From contig NZ_MSCC01000003.1 of assembly GCF_002954455.1 (NCBI RefSeq), positions 153,900-217,899 on the forward strand: 64,000 nucleotides of DNA. The letters run 5' to 3'. Shown here one piece after another: positions 16,092-25,370 of the stretch; positions within the stretch are counted from its first letter, which is position 1, and each line of letters opens with the position of its first letter. A program made the translations under genes and the position numbers. The DNA is from Photobacterium aquimaris (GTDB lineage Bacteria > Pseudomonadota > Gammaproteobacteria > Enterobacterales > Vibrionaceae). Below the pieces are notes generated by a model. The model saw only the letters and a program-made list of their open reading frames with translations, was not told where the DNA came from and ran no database searches.

Positions 16092-17498
16092 ATGGCAGAA
16101 AAAAAGAAACGCGGACTATTTTCATGGCTAGGATTTAGCTCTGAAGATAACGACGCATCAAAGGAACAAGCTACTGAACAATCAGTAGTTGATGGCTCGG
16201 TTGATAGCCCAAAATCAACACATTCCTCTGACGATGAGGGGGTAAAAGCCAATCATAATCATGACATTGAGCTCGACACGCCCATCGAGTCGGAATTAAT
16301 TGCTGAAACTAATGATCGCCAATTGGCTGCAACGTTGCAAGAAAATGATCATCAAAACGATACTATTGTTACCGATAGTGGTGTTGATGACCTAAATACC
16401 GACGTTGAAGAAAATAAAAAGTCAGAAAATACTGAGGATAATGATGAAGGTGAGTCATCACTAACAAACAATGCCGATATTGCTGATAAAGCCAATGTTA
16501 GTGATGATACTATCACTGTGGATGATGAGGCTAACACAGCAGTTGTAACTGCTGTTGAGCAAGAAAAGCCAAAATCAGAAGGCTTTTTTAGTCGTTTAAT
16601 GCGTGGTTTAAAACGCACTAAAACCAATTTTGGTGCTGGTTTCTTTGGTTTATTCCGTGGCAAGCAAATTGATGATGAATTATTTGAAGAGTTGGAAGAA
16701 CAACTCTTAATTGCCGATGTGGGAATGGATACCACACTGAAGATCATTAATAACCTCACCGACAAAGCATCACGTCGTGATTTAAATGATGGTGAAGCAC
16801 TTTACGGCTTATTGAAAGATGAGCTAGGTGAAATGTTGGCTAAAGTTGAACAACCACTAGTGGTTGATATGACCAAAAAGCCATATGTTATTTTAATGGT
16901 TGGTGTTAACGGTGTCGGTAAAACTACCACCATCGGTAAATTAGCTAAACAATTCCAGGCAGAAGGTAAATCAGTGATGCTCGCGGCGGGTGATACTTTC
17001 CGTGCTGCGGCTGTTGAACAACTGCAAGTCTGGGGGGAGCGTAATAATGTTCCAGTGATCGCTCAGCATACCGGTGCTGATAGCGCATCAGTTATTTTTG
17101 ATGCGATTGAATCAGCAAAAGCCAAAAATGTTGATGTTGTTATTGTTGACACCGCAGGGCGTTTGCAAAACAAAGGCAACTTGATGGAAGAGTTGCGTAA
17201 GATCGTGCGGGTGATGCAGAAAGTTGATATAGAAGCACCGCATGAAATTATGCTGACAGTGGATGCCGGCACTGGTCAAAATGCCATTAGTCAGGCAAAA
17301 CTATTTAGTGAAGTGGCGCCAGTATCAGGGATCACCATTACTAAATTAGATGGTACCGCTAAAGGTGGTGTTATTTTTGCAATTGCTGATCAATTTAATA
17401 TTCCAATTCGTTATATTGGTATTGGTGAAGGCATTGATGATTTACGACCGTTTGCGGCCGATGAGTTTATAGAAGCGTTATTTAGCAGCGAGGAATAA
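16092..17498 (+). CDS. ftsY: Signal recognition particle receptor FtsY
   Basis: The 468-residue SRP receptor GTPase brings ribosome-SRP complexes to the inner membrane. It has the long acidic A domain (about residues 15-165, rich in Asp/Glu), then the N domain and the G domain. GTPase motifs are GVNGVGKTTTIGKLA (G1, near residue 270), DTFRAAA, DTAGRLQNKG and TKLDGTAKGG. The basic start MAEKKKRGLFSWLGF fits the membrane-binding helix. The ATG at 16092 gives that N-terminus. It is first in ftsY-ftsE-ftsX. Confidence 0.96.
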   Translation: MAEKKKRGLFSWLGFSSEDNDASKEQATEQSVVDGSVDSPKSTHSSDDEGVKANHNHDIELDTPIESELIAETNDRQLAATLQENDHQNDTIVTDSGVDDLNTDVEENKKSENTEDNDEGESSLTNNADIADKANVSDDTITVDDEANTAVVTAVEQEKPKSEGFFSRLMRGLKRTKTNFGAGFFGLFRGKQIDDELFEELEEQLLIADVGMDTTLKIINNLTDKASRRDLNDGEALYGLLKDELGEMLAKVEQPLVVDMTKKPYVILMVGVNGVGKTTTIGKLAKQFQAEGKSVMLAAGDTFRAAAVEQLQVWGERNNVPVIAQHTGADSASVIFDAIESAKAKNVDVVIVDTAGRLQNKGNLMEELRKIVRVMQKVDIEAPHEIMLTVDAGTGQNAISQAKLFSEVAPVSGITITKLDGTAKGGVIFAIADQFNIPIRYIGIGEGIDDLRPFAADEFIEALFSSEE

Positions 17499-17502
17499 TA
17501 AA

Positions 17503-18171
17503 GTGATTCGATTTCAGCAGGTAAGCAAAGCTTATCGTGGTGGTAGGCAAGCCCTACAAAAAGTAGATTTTCACCTAAAACCAGCAGATATGGCTTTTCT
17601 TACTGGTCACTCTGGGGCCGGTAAAAGTACGCTGCTGAAATTAATTTGTGCCCTTGAGCGTCCGAGTGACGGCAAGATTTGGTTCAATGGTCACGATATT
17701 ACTCGTTTGCCACATAAGCAAATTCCATTTTTGCGCCGTAATATTGGTATTATTTTTCAAGATCATAAGCTGTTAATGGATCGCAGTGTTTTCGATAATA
17801 TTGCTCTACCATTACGGGTTGAACAAATGAATGAACATGATATCAAACGTCGTGTGAGTGCTTCTTTGGATAAAGTTGGATTATTGGATAAGGCAAAATG
17901 TTTGCCTATCCAATTATCTGGCGGTGAACAACAGCGCGTTGGCATTGCCCGCGCTATTGTCAATAAACCGATGTTATTGTTGGCCGATGAGCCAACCGGT
18001 AATCTTGATGCTGAGTTATCACAACAAATATTACGTTTGTTTGAAGAATTTAATCGGGTTGGTGTCGCAGTATTAATGGCAACCCATGATACATCATTGC
18101 TGGCCAGCCGTGATTATCGTCGTTTAGACCTACATAAAGGTAATTTAAGGGAGCTGGCACATGGCGCGTAA
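17503..18171 (+). CDS. ftsE: Cell-division ABC ATPase FtsE
   Basis: The 222-residue ABC ATPase has Walker A GHSGAGKSTLLK, signature LSGGEQQRVGIARA, Walker B LLLADEPTGNLD and the H-loop MATHD. FtsE drives FtsX to activate septal peptidoglycan hydrolases through EnvC. It starts with GTG four bases after the ftsY stop, with the ribosome site (GAGGAA) inside the end of ftsY, and its end overlaps ftsX by 11 bases, so the three genes are coupled. Confidence 0.96.
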   Translation: MIRFQQVSKAYRGGRQALQKVDFHLKPADMAFLTGHSGAGKSTLLKLICALERPSDGKIWFNGHDITRLPHKQIPFLRRNIGIIFQDHKLLMDRSVFDNIALPLRVEQMNEHDIKRRVSASLDKVGLLDKAKCLPIQLSGGEQQRVGIARAIVNKPMLLLADEPTGNLDAELSQQILRLFEEFNRVGVAVLMATHDTSLLASRDYRRLDLHKGNLRELAHGA

Positions 18172-19093
18172 ATCTATTGGCTTTTTTGCAATTCATCGCC
18201 AGCAAGCAAGTTCAGCATTAAAAGACATGTTTCGTCGTCCTTTAGGTAATTTTTTAACTTTAGCGGTATTGGCTGTCGCGTTAACTTTGCCATGTACGTT
18301 TTACTTAATGGCAAAAAACATTACAGCTGTGGCGGATGCATGGCAAAACCCAAGCCAGATCACTTTGTATTTAAAGCATAATACTAGTAATGATGATGGC
18401 CAGGCGTTGGCAGATAAAATTAAAAATTGGTCACAAGTTAATAGTGTTAAATACATTACAGCTGAGCAGGGCTTAGAGCAATTCCGTCAAAACGGCGGCT
18501 TTGAAAAAGCGCTGAGCTTGTTTGATGAGCAAAATAATCCGCTACCTGCAGTAGTGATTGTTGAACCTAATAATGACTGGCAAACAACGGCAAAAGCCAA
18601 TGAACTAGCGCAAAAATTGGGTCAACAGAACCACGTTGCTGAAGTGCGTCTCGATAAAGACTGGTTACAACGCCTAGCTGCAATTCAACAATTAGCCGTT
18701 GCCTTGGCACTGTTAATGTCGGGCTTAATGCTGTTTGCGGTATTTTTAATTGTCGGCAACACCTTACGTTTACAAGTGTTAAGTCATAAAGACGAAATCC
18801 AAGTGATGAAGATGGTTGGCGCAACAGATAGCTATATTTTACGACCTTATCTTTATGTTGGTGTTTGGTATGGCTTGATTGCGGCATTAATTGCCTGGGG
18901 ATTAACTCAAGGTGTCACACTGTTATTAGGTGATGCGGTTGCCAAATTATCTGATTTGTATGGCAGTCATTTTAGAATGTTGGGTTTAAATTGGGATGAA
19001 AGTCTGATCATGGTTATGGTAGCAACCTTCCTTGGCTTAATGGCTGCTCGTCTTGCTGCTGGACGCCATTTACGTGAAATTAAACCTGTATAA
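18161..19093 (+). CDS. ftsX: Cell-division protein FtsX
   Basis: The 310-residue membrane partner of FtsE has a cytoplasmic N-terminus, a first helix (FLTLAVLAVALTLPCTFYLM), a periplasmic loop of about 130 residues that contacts EnvC, and three C-terminal helices. The conserved stretch HKDEIQVMKMVGATDSYILRPYLY between helices 2 and 3 is an FtsX signature. Its ATG lies inside the ftsE end. Confidence 0.95.
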   Translation: MARKSIGFFAIHRQQASSALKDMFRRPLGNFLTLAVLAVALTLPCTFYLMAKNITAVADAWQNPSQITLYLKHNTSNDDGQALADKIKNWSQVNSVKYITAEQGLEQFRQNGGFEKALSLFDEQNNPLPAVVIVEPNNDWQTTAKANELAQKLGQQNHVAEVRLDKDWLQRLAAIQQLAVALALLMSGLMLFAVFLIVGNTLRLQVLSHKDEIQVMKMVGATDSYILRPYLYVGVWYGLIAALIAWGLTQGVTLLLGDAVAKLSDLYGSHFRMLGLNWDESLIMVMVATFLGLMAARLAAGRHLREIKPV

Positions 19094-19271
19094 CGATTAT
19101 TGTTCATAGTTTTAAAACAGTATGATAAGAAAAAGTGATGCTTATAAGCATATATATTTGCGCTTCGACTTGCATTTGAACTATGTTTACAGGCATCATT
19201 GTCGGTTCACACAACGATAGCATGTGCTCAATAACCGTTGTGATCGCACAAAAATTACACGAGGTTTTCGA

Positions 19272-20132
19272 ATGTCAAATGAGATGTCGAAATTAGTTCT
19301 AGTTTCGGCGGATAGTCTTGAAAGTTATATTCAGACTGTAAACCGTTATCCAATGCTAACGCCTGAGCGTGAGAAAGAGTTGGCTGAAGCGCTGCACTAT
19401 GACGGCGATATTAACGCGGCAAAAGCGTTAGTGATGTCCCATTTGCGATTCGTGGTACACATTGCTCGTGGTTATTCTGGCTATGGATTACCGATTGCTG
19501 ACTTGATCCAAGAAGGCAATATTGGCTTGATGAAGGCTGTTAAGCGTTTTAATCCTGAAGTTGGCGTGCGGTTAGTGTCTTTTGCTGTTCATTGGATCAA
19601 AGCTGAGATCCATGAGTATGTGTTACGAAATTGGCGCATAGTAAAAGTCGCCACCACTAAAGCACAGCGTAAATTATTTTTTAATTTGCGTAAGTCAAAA
19701 AAGCGCTTAGGTTGGTTTAATAACGATGAAGTAAACATGGTTGCTGAACAGTTAGGTGTTGAACCTGCTGAAGTACGTGAGATGGAATCACGTTTAGCGG
19801 CGCAAGATCCAACGTTTGAAATGCAAAATGATGATGATGAACGTGATTCAACTCCGATGGCTCCCGCTTATTTCCTTGAAGATAAAGGCTCAGATGTTGC
19901 CTTGAGTTATGAAGAAAATAATTGGGAAAATCATGCTAATAATCGTCTGTCACAAGCATTGGCCAGTTTAGATGAGCGTAGCCAACACATTGTTCGTTCA
20001 CGTTGGTTAGATGATCAAAAATCAACTCTGCAAGATTTAGCCGACAATTATGGGGTATCAGCTGAGCGTATTCGTCAGTTAGAAAAAAACGCCATGAAAA
20101 AGTTAAAAGAAGCGGTGGGTGATTTTTACTGA
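19272..20132 (+). CDS. rpoH: Heat-shock sigma factor RpoH (sigma-32)
   Basis: The 286-residue sigma factor has region 2 ([49 protein letters not shown]), the sigma-32 hallmark RpoH box [11 protein letters not shown], and region 4 ending in [20 protein letters not shown]. It directs transcription of chaperone and protease genes. The ATG at 19272 (site ACGAGG) gives the family N-terminus; 16 upstream codons are excluded. The 178-base gap after ftsX contains a TGAACT element that loosely resembles a sigma-E -35 box, as at E. coli rpoH P3, but the matching -10 is poor. Confidence 0.96.
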   Translation: MSNEMSKLVLVSADSLESYIQTVNRYPMLTPEREKELAEALHYDGDINAAKALVMSHLRFVVHIARGYSGYGLPIADLIQEGNIGLMKAVKRFNPEVGVRLVSFAVHWIKAEIHEYVLRNWRIVKVATTKAQRKLFFNLRKSKKRLGWFNNDEVNMVAEQLGVEPAEVREMESRLAAQDPTFEMQNDDDERDSTPMAPAYFLEDKGSDVALSYEENNWENHANNRLSQALASLDERSQHIVRSRWLDDQKSTLQDLADNYGVSAERIRQLEKNAMKKLKEAVGDFY

Positions 20133-20157
20133 TAGATCACTGGTGTTAATGATTGAG

Positions 20158-20183
20158 AAACCGACCTTAGTGTCGGTTTTTTT
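20158..20183 (+). terminator. rpoH terminator
   Basis: AAACCGAC and GTCGGTTT enclose CTTAGT and are followed by a T7 run, 25 bases after the rpoH stop. Confidence 0.9.
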
Positions 20184-20671
20184 ATAGCTGTTGATCGTCC
20201 TCACTACTGGCAGATAATCCCCATGGTTGGTGAGTGAGTTATCTGCATGATTTTATGTGTTATAAGTCACGTTTGTGTATAGATATGTGTATGTTTAATC
20301 AACTTATCCACAGCTTATATTAGGATCCGATCTACATGTAGTGGATCTTTTTATTAGCAACCACATTATCAACGCAATCCACAGGCTTTTCCACAACTGA
20401 TTACTTTGTATTCGCTATGGTAGTGTTATCAGCGACAAGTCCTTGTCGCGATTGAAGTGTTGTCCTTAATGAGGGCGATTATATTGTGGATAAAACCCTA
20501 TTTTTTTGGGGGAAGATACCCAAGTTAAGCTAAGGTACAATGATCGTAAATGCATTATTTTGGCGAACCCAGTGTCAGGATCATGTGATGGCGATCCGTT
20601 GTCATTGCTGAGCGCAATCGTGGCTGCTGGCATAACTTATTGTCTTTATAGGATCATTAAAAGGAAATAAT
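20184..20671. other. Noncoding region with DnaA-box-like sites and clustered GATC
   Basis: Two exact DnaA boxes TTATCCACA occur at 20304-20312 (plus) and 20485-20493 (minus). A one-mismatch copy TTTTCCACA lies at 20387-20395 and a weaker CAATCCACA at 20375-20383. I count eight GATC sites in 488 bases, where about two would be expected by chance. No reading frame is supportable. The 3' part must also hold the glpE promoter. This resembles a DnaA-titration or regulatory locus more than a replication origin, since no AT-rich unwinding element or origin-linked genes are present. Confidence 0.55.
20322..20353 (+). terminator. Possible terminator inside the rpoH-glpE gap
   Basis: GATCC and GGATC pair around an imperfect inner stem (CTA/TAG), followed by TTTTT on the plus strand. 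No gene ends here, so it may end a small RNA or be coincidental with GATC clustering. Confidence 0.35.
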
Positions 20672-20992
20672 ATGGAACAGTTTCAACATCTTTCAGTTCA
20701 CGATGCGCAGCAGTTATTACAGCACCCTGAGGCGGTGCTGGTCGATATTCGTGATCCTCAATCTTATGCTGCCGCGCATGCTGAAAGGGCATTTCATTTA
20801 ACCAATGACACCATGGTGGCATTTATGGATGAGGTCGATTTTGAACAGCCAGTATTAGTGATGTGTTATCACGGTGTCAGCAGTCAAGGGGCTGCGCAGT
20901 ATTTGGCAAATCAAGGCTATGAGCAAGTGTATAGTGTTGATGGTGGCTTTGAGGCTTGGCGTCGTGAAGCATTACCTATGGTACAAGCTTAG
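20672..20992 (+). CDS. glpE: Thiosulfate sulfurtransferase GlpE
   Basis: This 106-residue single-domain rhodanese has the persulfide-forming cysteine in [15 protein letters not shown] and the conserved [20 protein letters not shown] near the start. GlpE moves sulfur from thiosulfate to cyanide or thiols. The gene has a strong AAAAGGAAA site and starts the glpE-glpG-glpR group, as in E. coli. Confidence 0.93.
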   Translation: MEQFQHLSVHDAQQLLQHPEAVLVDIRDPQSYAAAHAERAFHLTNDTMVAFMDEVDFEQPVLVMCYHGVSSQGAAQYLANQGYEQVYSVDGGFEAWRREALPMVQA

Positions 20993-21100
20993 TTAAGTTT
21001 GCCATTGATAAAATAAGTAATAAACAGCGGGTGGTTACTATTGATGTAACTACAACGGGTGTTTAATACTTAAAAGTTCTTATCTATAAGAGTGATAACT

Positions 21101-21940
21101 ATGCATCGCTTAGCTGAATTTTATAACCCTCGTCATGCGCAAGCATTTATTGATTATATGGCTTCACGGGGTATTGAACTGACTTTAGCGCCAGAGCCTG
21201 AGGGTAAATTTGCGTTATGGTTGCAAGATAGCCAATACTTGATTGAAGCTGAAGCTGAATTGAATGCGTTTATTGCTGATCCTAATAATAGCAAATACCA
21301 AGAAGCATCATGGCAAGTAGCAGAAAGTCGTACCGCAAAATTTGATTACTCGAGCCCAAGCTTGATCTCTATGGTCAAAGCACAAGCAGGACCATTTACA
21401 CTGACGGTGATGGTGGTATCGCTAGTACTTTATGGTCTGTGGTTACTTGGATTTGAATCGCTACTGTTTGATTGGTTTCATTTTCCATTTATGAATGGTG
21501 ATCAGTGGCAGTTATGGCGCTACTTCAGCCATGCATTACTGCATTTTTCCGCTTTGCATGTGATTTTTAACTGTCTATGGTGGTGGCTATTAGGTGGACA
21601 AATTGAGCGTCATAGTGGTTCAGCTAAACTAGTACAACTGTTTCTTATCTCATCATTGATTTCTGGTTTTGGTCAATTTTGGCTGGATGGGCCTAATTTT
21701 GGCGGTTTATCTGGCGTCGTTTATGCTTTATTAGGTTATATTTGGTGGATGGGCTGGCTAGCGCCACAGCGTGGGTTAGTGATTGCTCGCTCTTACGTGG
21801 TGTTTATGTTGGTGTGGCTTATCATTGGTTTTGCAGAGCCTGCTGGGATTGCGATTGCGAATATGGCTCATCTAATGGGACTGTTAACCGGTTGTGCGAT
21901 TGCTTTAATCGATGCCAAATTTATCAAGCCTAAAGCATAG
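21101..21940 (+). CDS. glpG: Rhomboid intramembrane serine protease GlpG
   Basis: The 279-residue protein has a cytoplasmic N-domain (NPRHAQAFIDYMASRGIELTL) and six membrane helices. The rhomboid elements are HALLHFSALHVIFNCLWWWLLGGQIE, the catalytic Ser in GGLSGVVYALLGY, and the catalytic His in NMAHLMGLLTG. I chose the ATG at 21101, which matches E. coli GlpG, rather than the GTG nine bases earlier. A terminator after it separates glpEG from glpR. Confidence 0.94.
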   Translation: MHRLAEFYNPRHAQAFIDYMASRGIELTLAPEPEGKFALWLQDSQYLIEAEAELNAFIADPNNSKYQEASWQVAESRTAKFDYSSPSLISMVKAQAGPFTLTVMVVSLVLYGLWLLGFESLLFDWFHFPFMNGDQWQLWRYFSHALLHFSALHVIFNCLWWWLLGGQIERHSGSAKLVQLFLISSLISGFGQFWLDGPNFGGLSGVVYALLGYIWWMGWLAPQRGLVIARSYVVFMLVWLIIGFAEPAGIAIANMAHLMGLLTGCAIALIDAKFIKPKA

Positions 21941-22111
21941 TTTTTTCGCGTTAAATCCTCAAACGACCGTAATGATGATTGGCGATTTTCTTTTTTATTA
22001 TTTATCACCATGGCTGGTGAAAAGAAGGCCTATCAGCAACAGTAACTTGAGTTACAGCAACAAAGTGGCTGATTAAGTTTGGCTTCTTAGTAAAGCTGTG
22101 AGTAATATAAA

Positions 22112-22141
22112 AAGGCTTCGCATTGGCGAAGCCTTGTTTTT
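22112..22141 (+). terminator. glpEG terminator
   Basis: A perfect 10-bp stem (AAGGCTTCGC with GCGAAGCCTT) with loop ATTG, followed by GTTTTTATT. Confidence 0.85.
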
Positions 22142-22191
22142 ATTACCTTTCATTGCTGAGTATGGCAGGTATAGATAGGAGCTTTCCAGCC

Positions 22192-22953
22192 GTGAAGCAA
22201 AGTAAACGTCATCAAGAAATTATTGATTTAGTCATGAGCCAGGGATACGTCAGTACCGACGATCTTGTGGCACGATTTAACGTCAGTCCGCAAACTATTC
22301 GTCGTGATCTTAATGAGCTGGCTGATGAAAATAAAATTCGTCGTCATCATGGTGGGGCGACGATCCCTTCCAGCTCAGTCAATACTGCTTATAGCACTCG
22401 CCAAGTATTACAGTTGGAACAAAAAGATCGCATTGCTCAAGCATTAGTGAGGCATATTCCCGATGGTGCAACGTTATTTATTGATATTGGTACCACACCA
22501 GAGGCAGTTGCGCGCGCATTAATGAACCACAACGACTTACGGATTGTGACCAATAATCTTAATGTCGCTAGTTTGTTGATGGCTAAAGAAGATTTTCGGG
22601 TTATTTTGGCTGGTGGTGAGGTTCGCAATCGTGATGGTGGCATTGTTGGTGAAGCGACGCTTGATTTTGTGTCACAGTTTCGATTGGATTTCGGCATTTT
22701 AGGCATCAGTGGCATTGATCTTGACGGCTCACTGCTAGATTTTGATTACCATGAAGTACGGGTTAAACAAGCGATCATTGAAAATAGCCGTTGTGTAATG
22801 CTTGGTGTGGATCATACCAAGTTTGGTCGCAATGCGATGGTGAACTTAGGCAATATTAGTCAAGTTGATATGTTATTTACCGATCAGTTACCACCTGCAA
22901 GTTTGCTTGAACAGTTACAGCAAAATGAAACCCATTTTGAGGTGGTGGTGTAA
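22192..22953 (+). CDS. glpR: Glycerol-3-phosphate regulon repressor GlpR (DeoR family)
   Basis: The 253-residue repressor begins KQSKRHQEIIDLVMSQGYVSTDDLVARFNVSPQTIRRDLNELA, the DeoR helix-turn-helix, and closely follows E. coli GlpR throughout (IDIGTTPEAVARAL, ILAGGEVRNRDGGIVGEATLDF). Glycerol-3-phosphate releases it from glp operators. The open frame extends 23 codons upstream, but the GTG at 22192 matches the E. coli start, and AGGAG lies ten bases before it. The upstream extension would run through the glpEG terminator. Confidence 0.95.
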   Translation: MKQSKRHQEIIDLVMSQGYVSTDDLVARFNVSPQTIRRDLNELADENKIRRHHGGATIPSSSVNTAYSTRQVLQLEQKDRIAQALVRHIPDGATLFIDIGTTPEAVARALMNHNDLRIVTNNLNVASLLMAKEDFRVILAGGEVRNRDGGIVGEATLDFVSQFRLDFGILGISGIDLDGSLLDFDYHEVRVKQAIIENSRCVMLGVDHTKFGRNAMVNLGNISQVDMLFTDQLPPASLLEQLQQNETHFEVVV

Positions 22954-22986
22954 ACCCTCATCAAGATTGGCACTGATACTTATTAC

Positions 22987-23015
22987 GGGCTTCTGTTATA
23001 GAAGCCCATTTTTTT
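22987..23015 (+). terminator. glpR terminator
   Basis: GGGCTTCT and AGAAGCCC enclose GTTAT and are followed by A and T7. Confidence 0.9.
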
Positions 23016-23123
23016 ATCCGCAATTGCAGTAAAAGCCAAATTTGCGCTAATGATCAAACTTATGTCACAACAATCTTAACCGGTGCTGGATTAGATCAAT
23101 ATATACGCTATTATCACACTATA

Positions 23124-23153
23124 TGTTTCGAACGAGCGTTTAAGGTTCGTTTT
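23124..23153. promoter_or_regulatory. Candidate GlpR operator upstream of glpD
   Basis: The segment starts TTTCGAACGA and ends with GGTTCGTT, giving a CGAAC/GTTCG inverted repeat. The TTCG/CGAA cores resemble GlpR half-sites. It sits 30 to 60 bases before the glpD start, where a repressor of glpD would act. The match to the E. coli consensus is partial. Confidence 0.4.
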
Positions 23154-23182
23154 GTTATGTTATTTGGATGGATGTGAACATA

Positions 23183-24691
23183 ATGACAGTACCATTAAAC
23201 AACCTCGACAATAGTCAAATTTTGGATCTCATCGTAATTGGTGGTGGTATTAATGGTACTGGTATTGCGGCTGATGCTGCGGGCCGCGGACTGAGCGTCG
23301 GTCTTTATGAGGCGAATGATTTTGCTTCTGCGACATCATCAGCAAGTTCAAAGTTGATCCATGGTGGATTACGTTATCTTGAGCATTATGAGTTTCGATT
23401 AGTAGCTGAAGCTTTGGCAGAGCGTGAAGTATTATTAAAAAAGGCCCCTCATATTGCTAAGCCAATGCGTTTTCGGCTACCACACCAACCTCATTTGCGT
23501 CCTGCATGGATGATTCGAGCAGGATTATTTTTATATGATCATCTTGGTAAACGTACCACTTTACCAGCCAGTAAAGGATTATCGTTTGGCGCTGAAACAG
23601 TACTGGTGCCAACCATAAAGCAAGGCTTTGAATATTCTGATTGTTGGGTTGATGATGCGCGGTTAGTGATTTTAAATGCTATGGAAGCGGCGAGTCATGG
23701 TGCTGAAGTGCGTAATCGTTGCCGAGTTGAAAAAGCTGAGCGTGAAGGCGATATATGGCGGGTGACCATTAAAGAAGTGTTAACTGGAATAACTTTTCAG
23801 CGCTGTGCGCATGGGTTGGTTAATGCAACCGGACCGTGGGTGAAATCATTTTATGATCATAGTACTGACTTAACATCGCCACGTAATATTCGGTTAATTA
23901 AAGGCTCACATATTGTGGTACCGCGGGTTCATGATCAACCTCAAGCTTATATTCTTCAGAACGAAGATAATCGTATTGTGTTTGTGATTCCGTATTTAGA
24001 TCGCTTCTCTGTTATTGGCACCACTGATGTTGAATATCATGGTGATCCGCGCGATGTCGCGATTGATGATCAGGAAATTGATTACTTACTTGAGGTGTAT
24101 AACAACCATTTCGTTCATCAATGTCAACGTGACGATGTGGTATGGAGTTGGAGTGGTGTAAGGCCATTATGTGATGATGAATCGGACTCACCACAGGCTG
24201 TGACTCGTGACTATACGCTCGAGCTTGAACAACAAGCCGATGAAGCACCATTATTGTCGGTGTTTGGTGGCAAGCTAACCACTTACCGTAAGTTAGCTGA
24301 ATCTGCTTTGGCAAAATTGGCTCCTTTTTACACCAAGATGGGCTCGCCATGGACCAAAGACAGTTATTTACCCGGTGGTAGCGCTGATTTTGATGGCGAT
24401 AAGTTAGCTGCATGCTTACAGCTACAATATCCGTGGTTAGACGAATTCACCTGCCAGCGTATGGCACATAATTATGGTTCGTGTGTTGATATACTCTTTG
24501 CTGATATTAATGATGAAGTAGATATGGGACAACATTTTGGGGAGGGGGTTTATCAGTGTGAACTTGATTACCTGATTGCCCATGAGTTTGTCCAGACTGC
24601 CACTGATGCTTTATGGCGACGGAGTAAGTTAGGCTTGTATTTAACCACAGCCCAGCAACAGTTAATTGGTGACTATATTACTGATCGCTAA
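23183..24691 (+). CDS. glpD: Aerobic glycerol-3-phosphate dehydrogenase GlpD
   Basis: This 502-residue flavoprotein oxidises glycerol 3-phosphate to dihydroxyacetone phosphate at the inner membrane and passes electrons to ubiquinone. The FAD-binding motif is LIVIGGGINGTGIAADAAGRG, followed by SSKLIHGGLRYLEHYEFRLV. SVFGGKLTTYRKLAE lies in the C-terminal half. E. coli GlpD has 501 residues, supporting the ATG at 23183 over one five codons earlier. glpR lies just upstream. Confidence 0.96.
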   Translation: MTVPLNNLDNSQILDLIVIGGGINGTGIAADAAGRGLSVGLYEANDFASATSSASSKLIHGGLRYLEHYEFRLVAEALAEREVLLKKAPHIAKPMRFRLPHQPHLRPAWMIRAGLFLYDHLGKRTTLPASKGLSFGAETVLVPTIKQGFEYSDCWVDDARLVILNAMEAASHGAEVRNRCRVEKAEREGDIWRVTIKEVLTGITFQRCAHGLVNATGPWVKSFYDHSTDLTSPRNIRLIKGSHIVVPRVHDQPQAYILQNEDNRIVFVIPYLDRFSVIGTTDVEYHGDPRDVAIDDQEIDYLLEVYNNHFVHQCQRDDVVWSWSGVRPLCDDESDSPQAVTRDYTLELEQQADEAPLLSVFGGKLTTYRKLAESALAKLAPFYTKMGSPWTKDSYLPGGSADFDGDKLAACLQLQYPWLDEFTCQRMAHNYGSCVDILFADINDEVDMGQHFGEGVYQCELDYLIAHEFVQTATDALWRRSKLGLYLTTAQQQLIGDYITDR

Positions 24692-24742
24692 ACTCAAATG
24701 GCAATTGCCGCAGCCTAATAATTGTTGATAACTATATTGACC

Positions 24743-24768
24743 AAAAAGCGCCGCTAGGCGCTTTTTTT
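24743..24768. terminator. Bidirectional terminator between glpD and the FliL-like gene
   Basis: AAAAAGCGCC and GGCGCTTTTT pair around GCTA, with A and T runs on the two sides. Confidence 0.88.
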
Positions 24769-24778
24769 GTGGCTGCAA

Positions 24779-25198
24779 TTACTGATATAAGTATTTAGTA
24801 AATAACAGCTCATTGATCGCAGCATGGCCTGTTTCTGCAACTAATAGTTGGTTGATTTTTTGTTTACTTAATTGGCGAATTTTTTCTCGCCTAGTCAATG
24901 ATTTTATTTGTTGCTCTGACTGTTGGCTGATGATGCTAATAATGGTATCGCGAATTAAAGGGGCATGATGTTCAATATTGATGAGTTGGCTATTATCAGT
25001 GATCATTAAGTCAACTTGGAGCCGAATATAGCCGAGTCGATTACCGTCAATGACATAGTTAGTGGTGATATCTGGCGCTAAGGTGTAGTAGGTAATATTT
25101 GACTGAGTCGCACTATTTGGTGGCGGTTTTGCATAAGTGGTTGGCGAGATTAATGTTATCGCCATCAATAAACGCGCTATAAAAACAGTTTTTTTCAT
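24779..25198 (-). CDS. FliL-like protein
   Basis: The 139-residue protein has a signal peptide or short anchor (MKKTVFIARLLMAITLISPTTYA) and a FliL-type domain: YYTLAPDITTNYVIDGNRLGYIRLQVDLMITD, then the HHAPLIRDTIISIISQQSEQQIKSLTRREKIR element and a C-terminal FTKYLYQ. FliL proteins bind flagellar stators, but no flagellar gene is near. A FliL-like gene next to ubiC is common in vibrios and may be a paralogue with another role. I start at the ATG at 25198, which gives the cleaner signal sequence. Confidence 0.8.
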   Translation of the reverse strand: MKKTVFIARLLMAITLISPTTYAKPPPNSATQSNITYYTLAPDITTNYVIDGNRLGYIRLQVDLMITDNSQLINIEHHAPLIRDTIISIISQQSEQQIKSLTRREKIRQLSKQKINQLLVAETGHAAINELLFTKYLYQ

Positions 25199-25370
25199 GA
25201 TTATACTCATGCAGTTAGGGACATTTAGGCTTAACAAGGTGTAATCTACTAAGGTAAACGATATTCGAACTCATAACCTCTTGCTACAATAGCAGATCAA
25301 TATGGTAATAAATTAACCGCTTTCAACCAAGTATTTTGATCACGTATATGTTAATTTTGTAGTATAAAAA

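Noticed and set aside
16352-16765. 137-codon minus-strand frame opposite ftsY
   Set aside because: Its Ser/Val-rich sequence is the reverse of the acidic FtsY A domain; a shadow.
20184-20671. A second replication origin
   Set aside because: Although DnaA boxes are present, there is no clear unwinding element, no initiator gene and no origin-linked gene set nearby.
24012-24413. 133-codon minus-strand frame within glpD
   Set aside because: His/Gln-rich shadow of glpD with no own signals.
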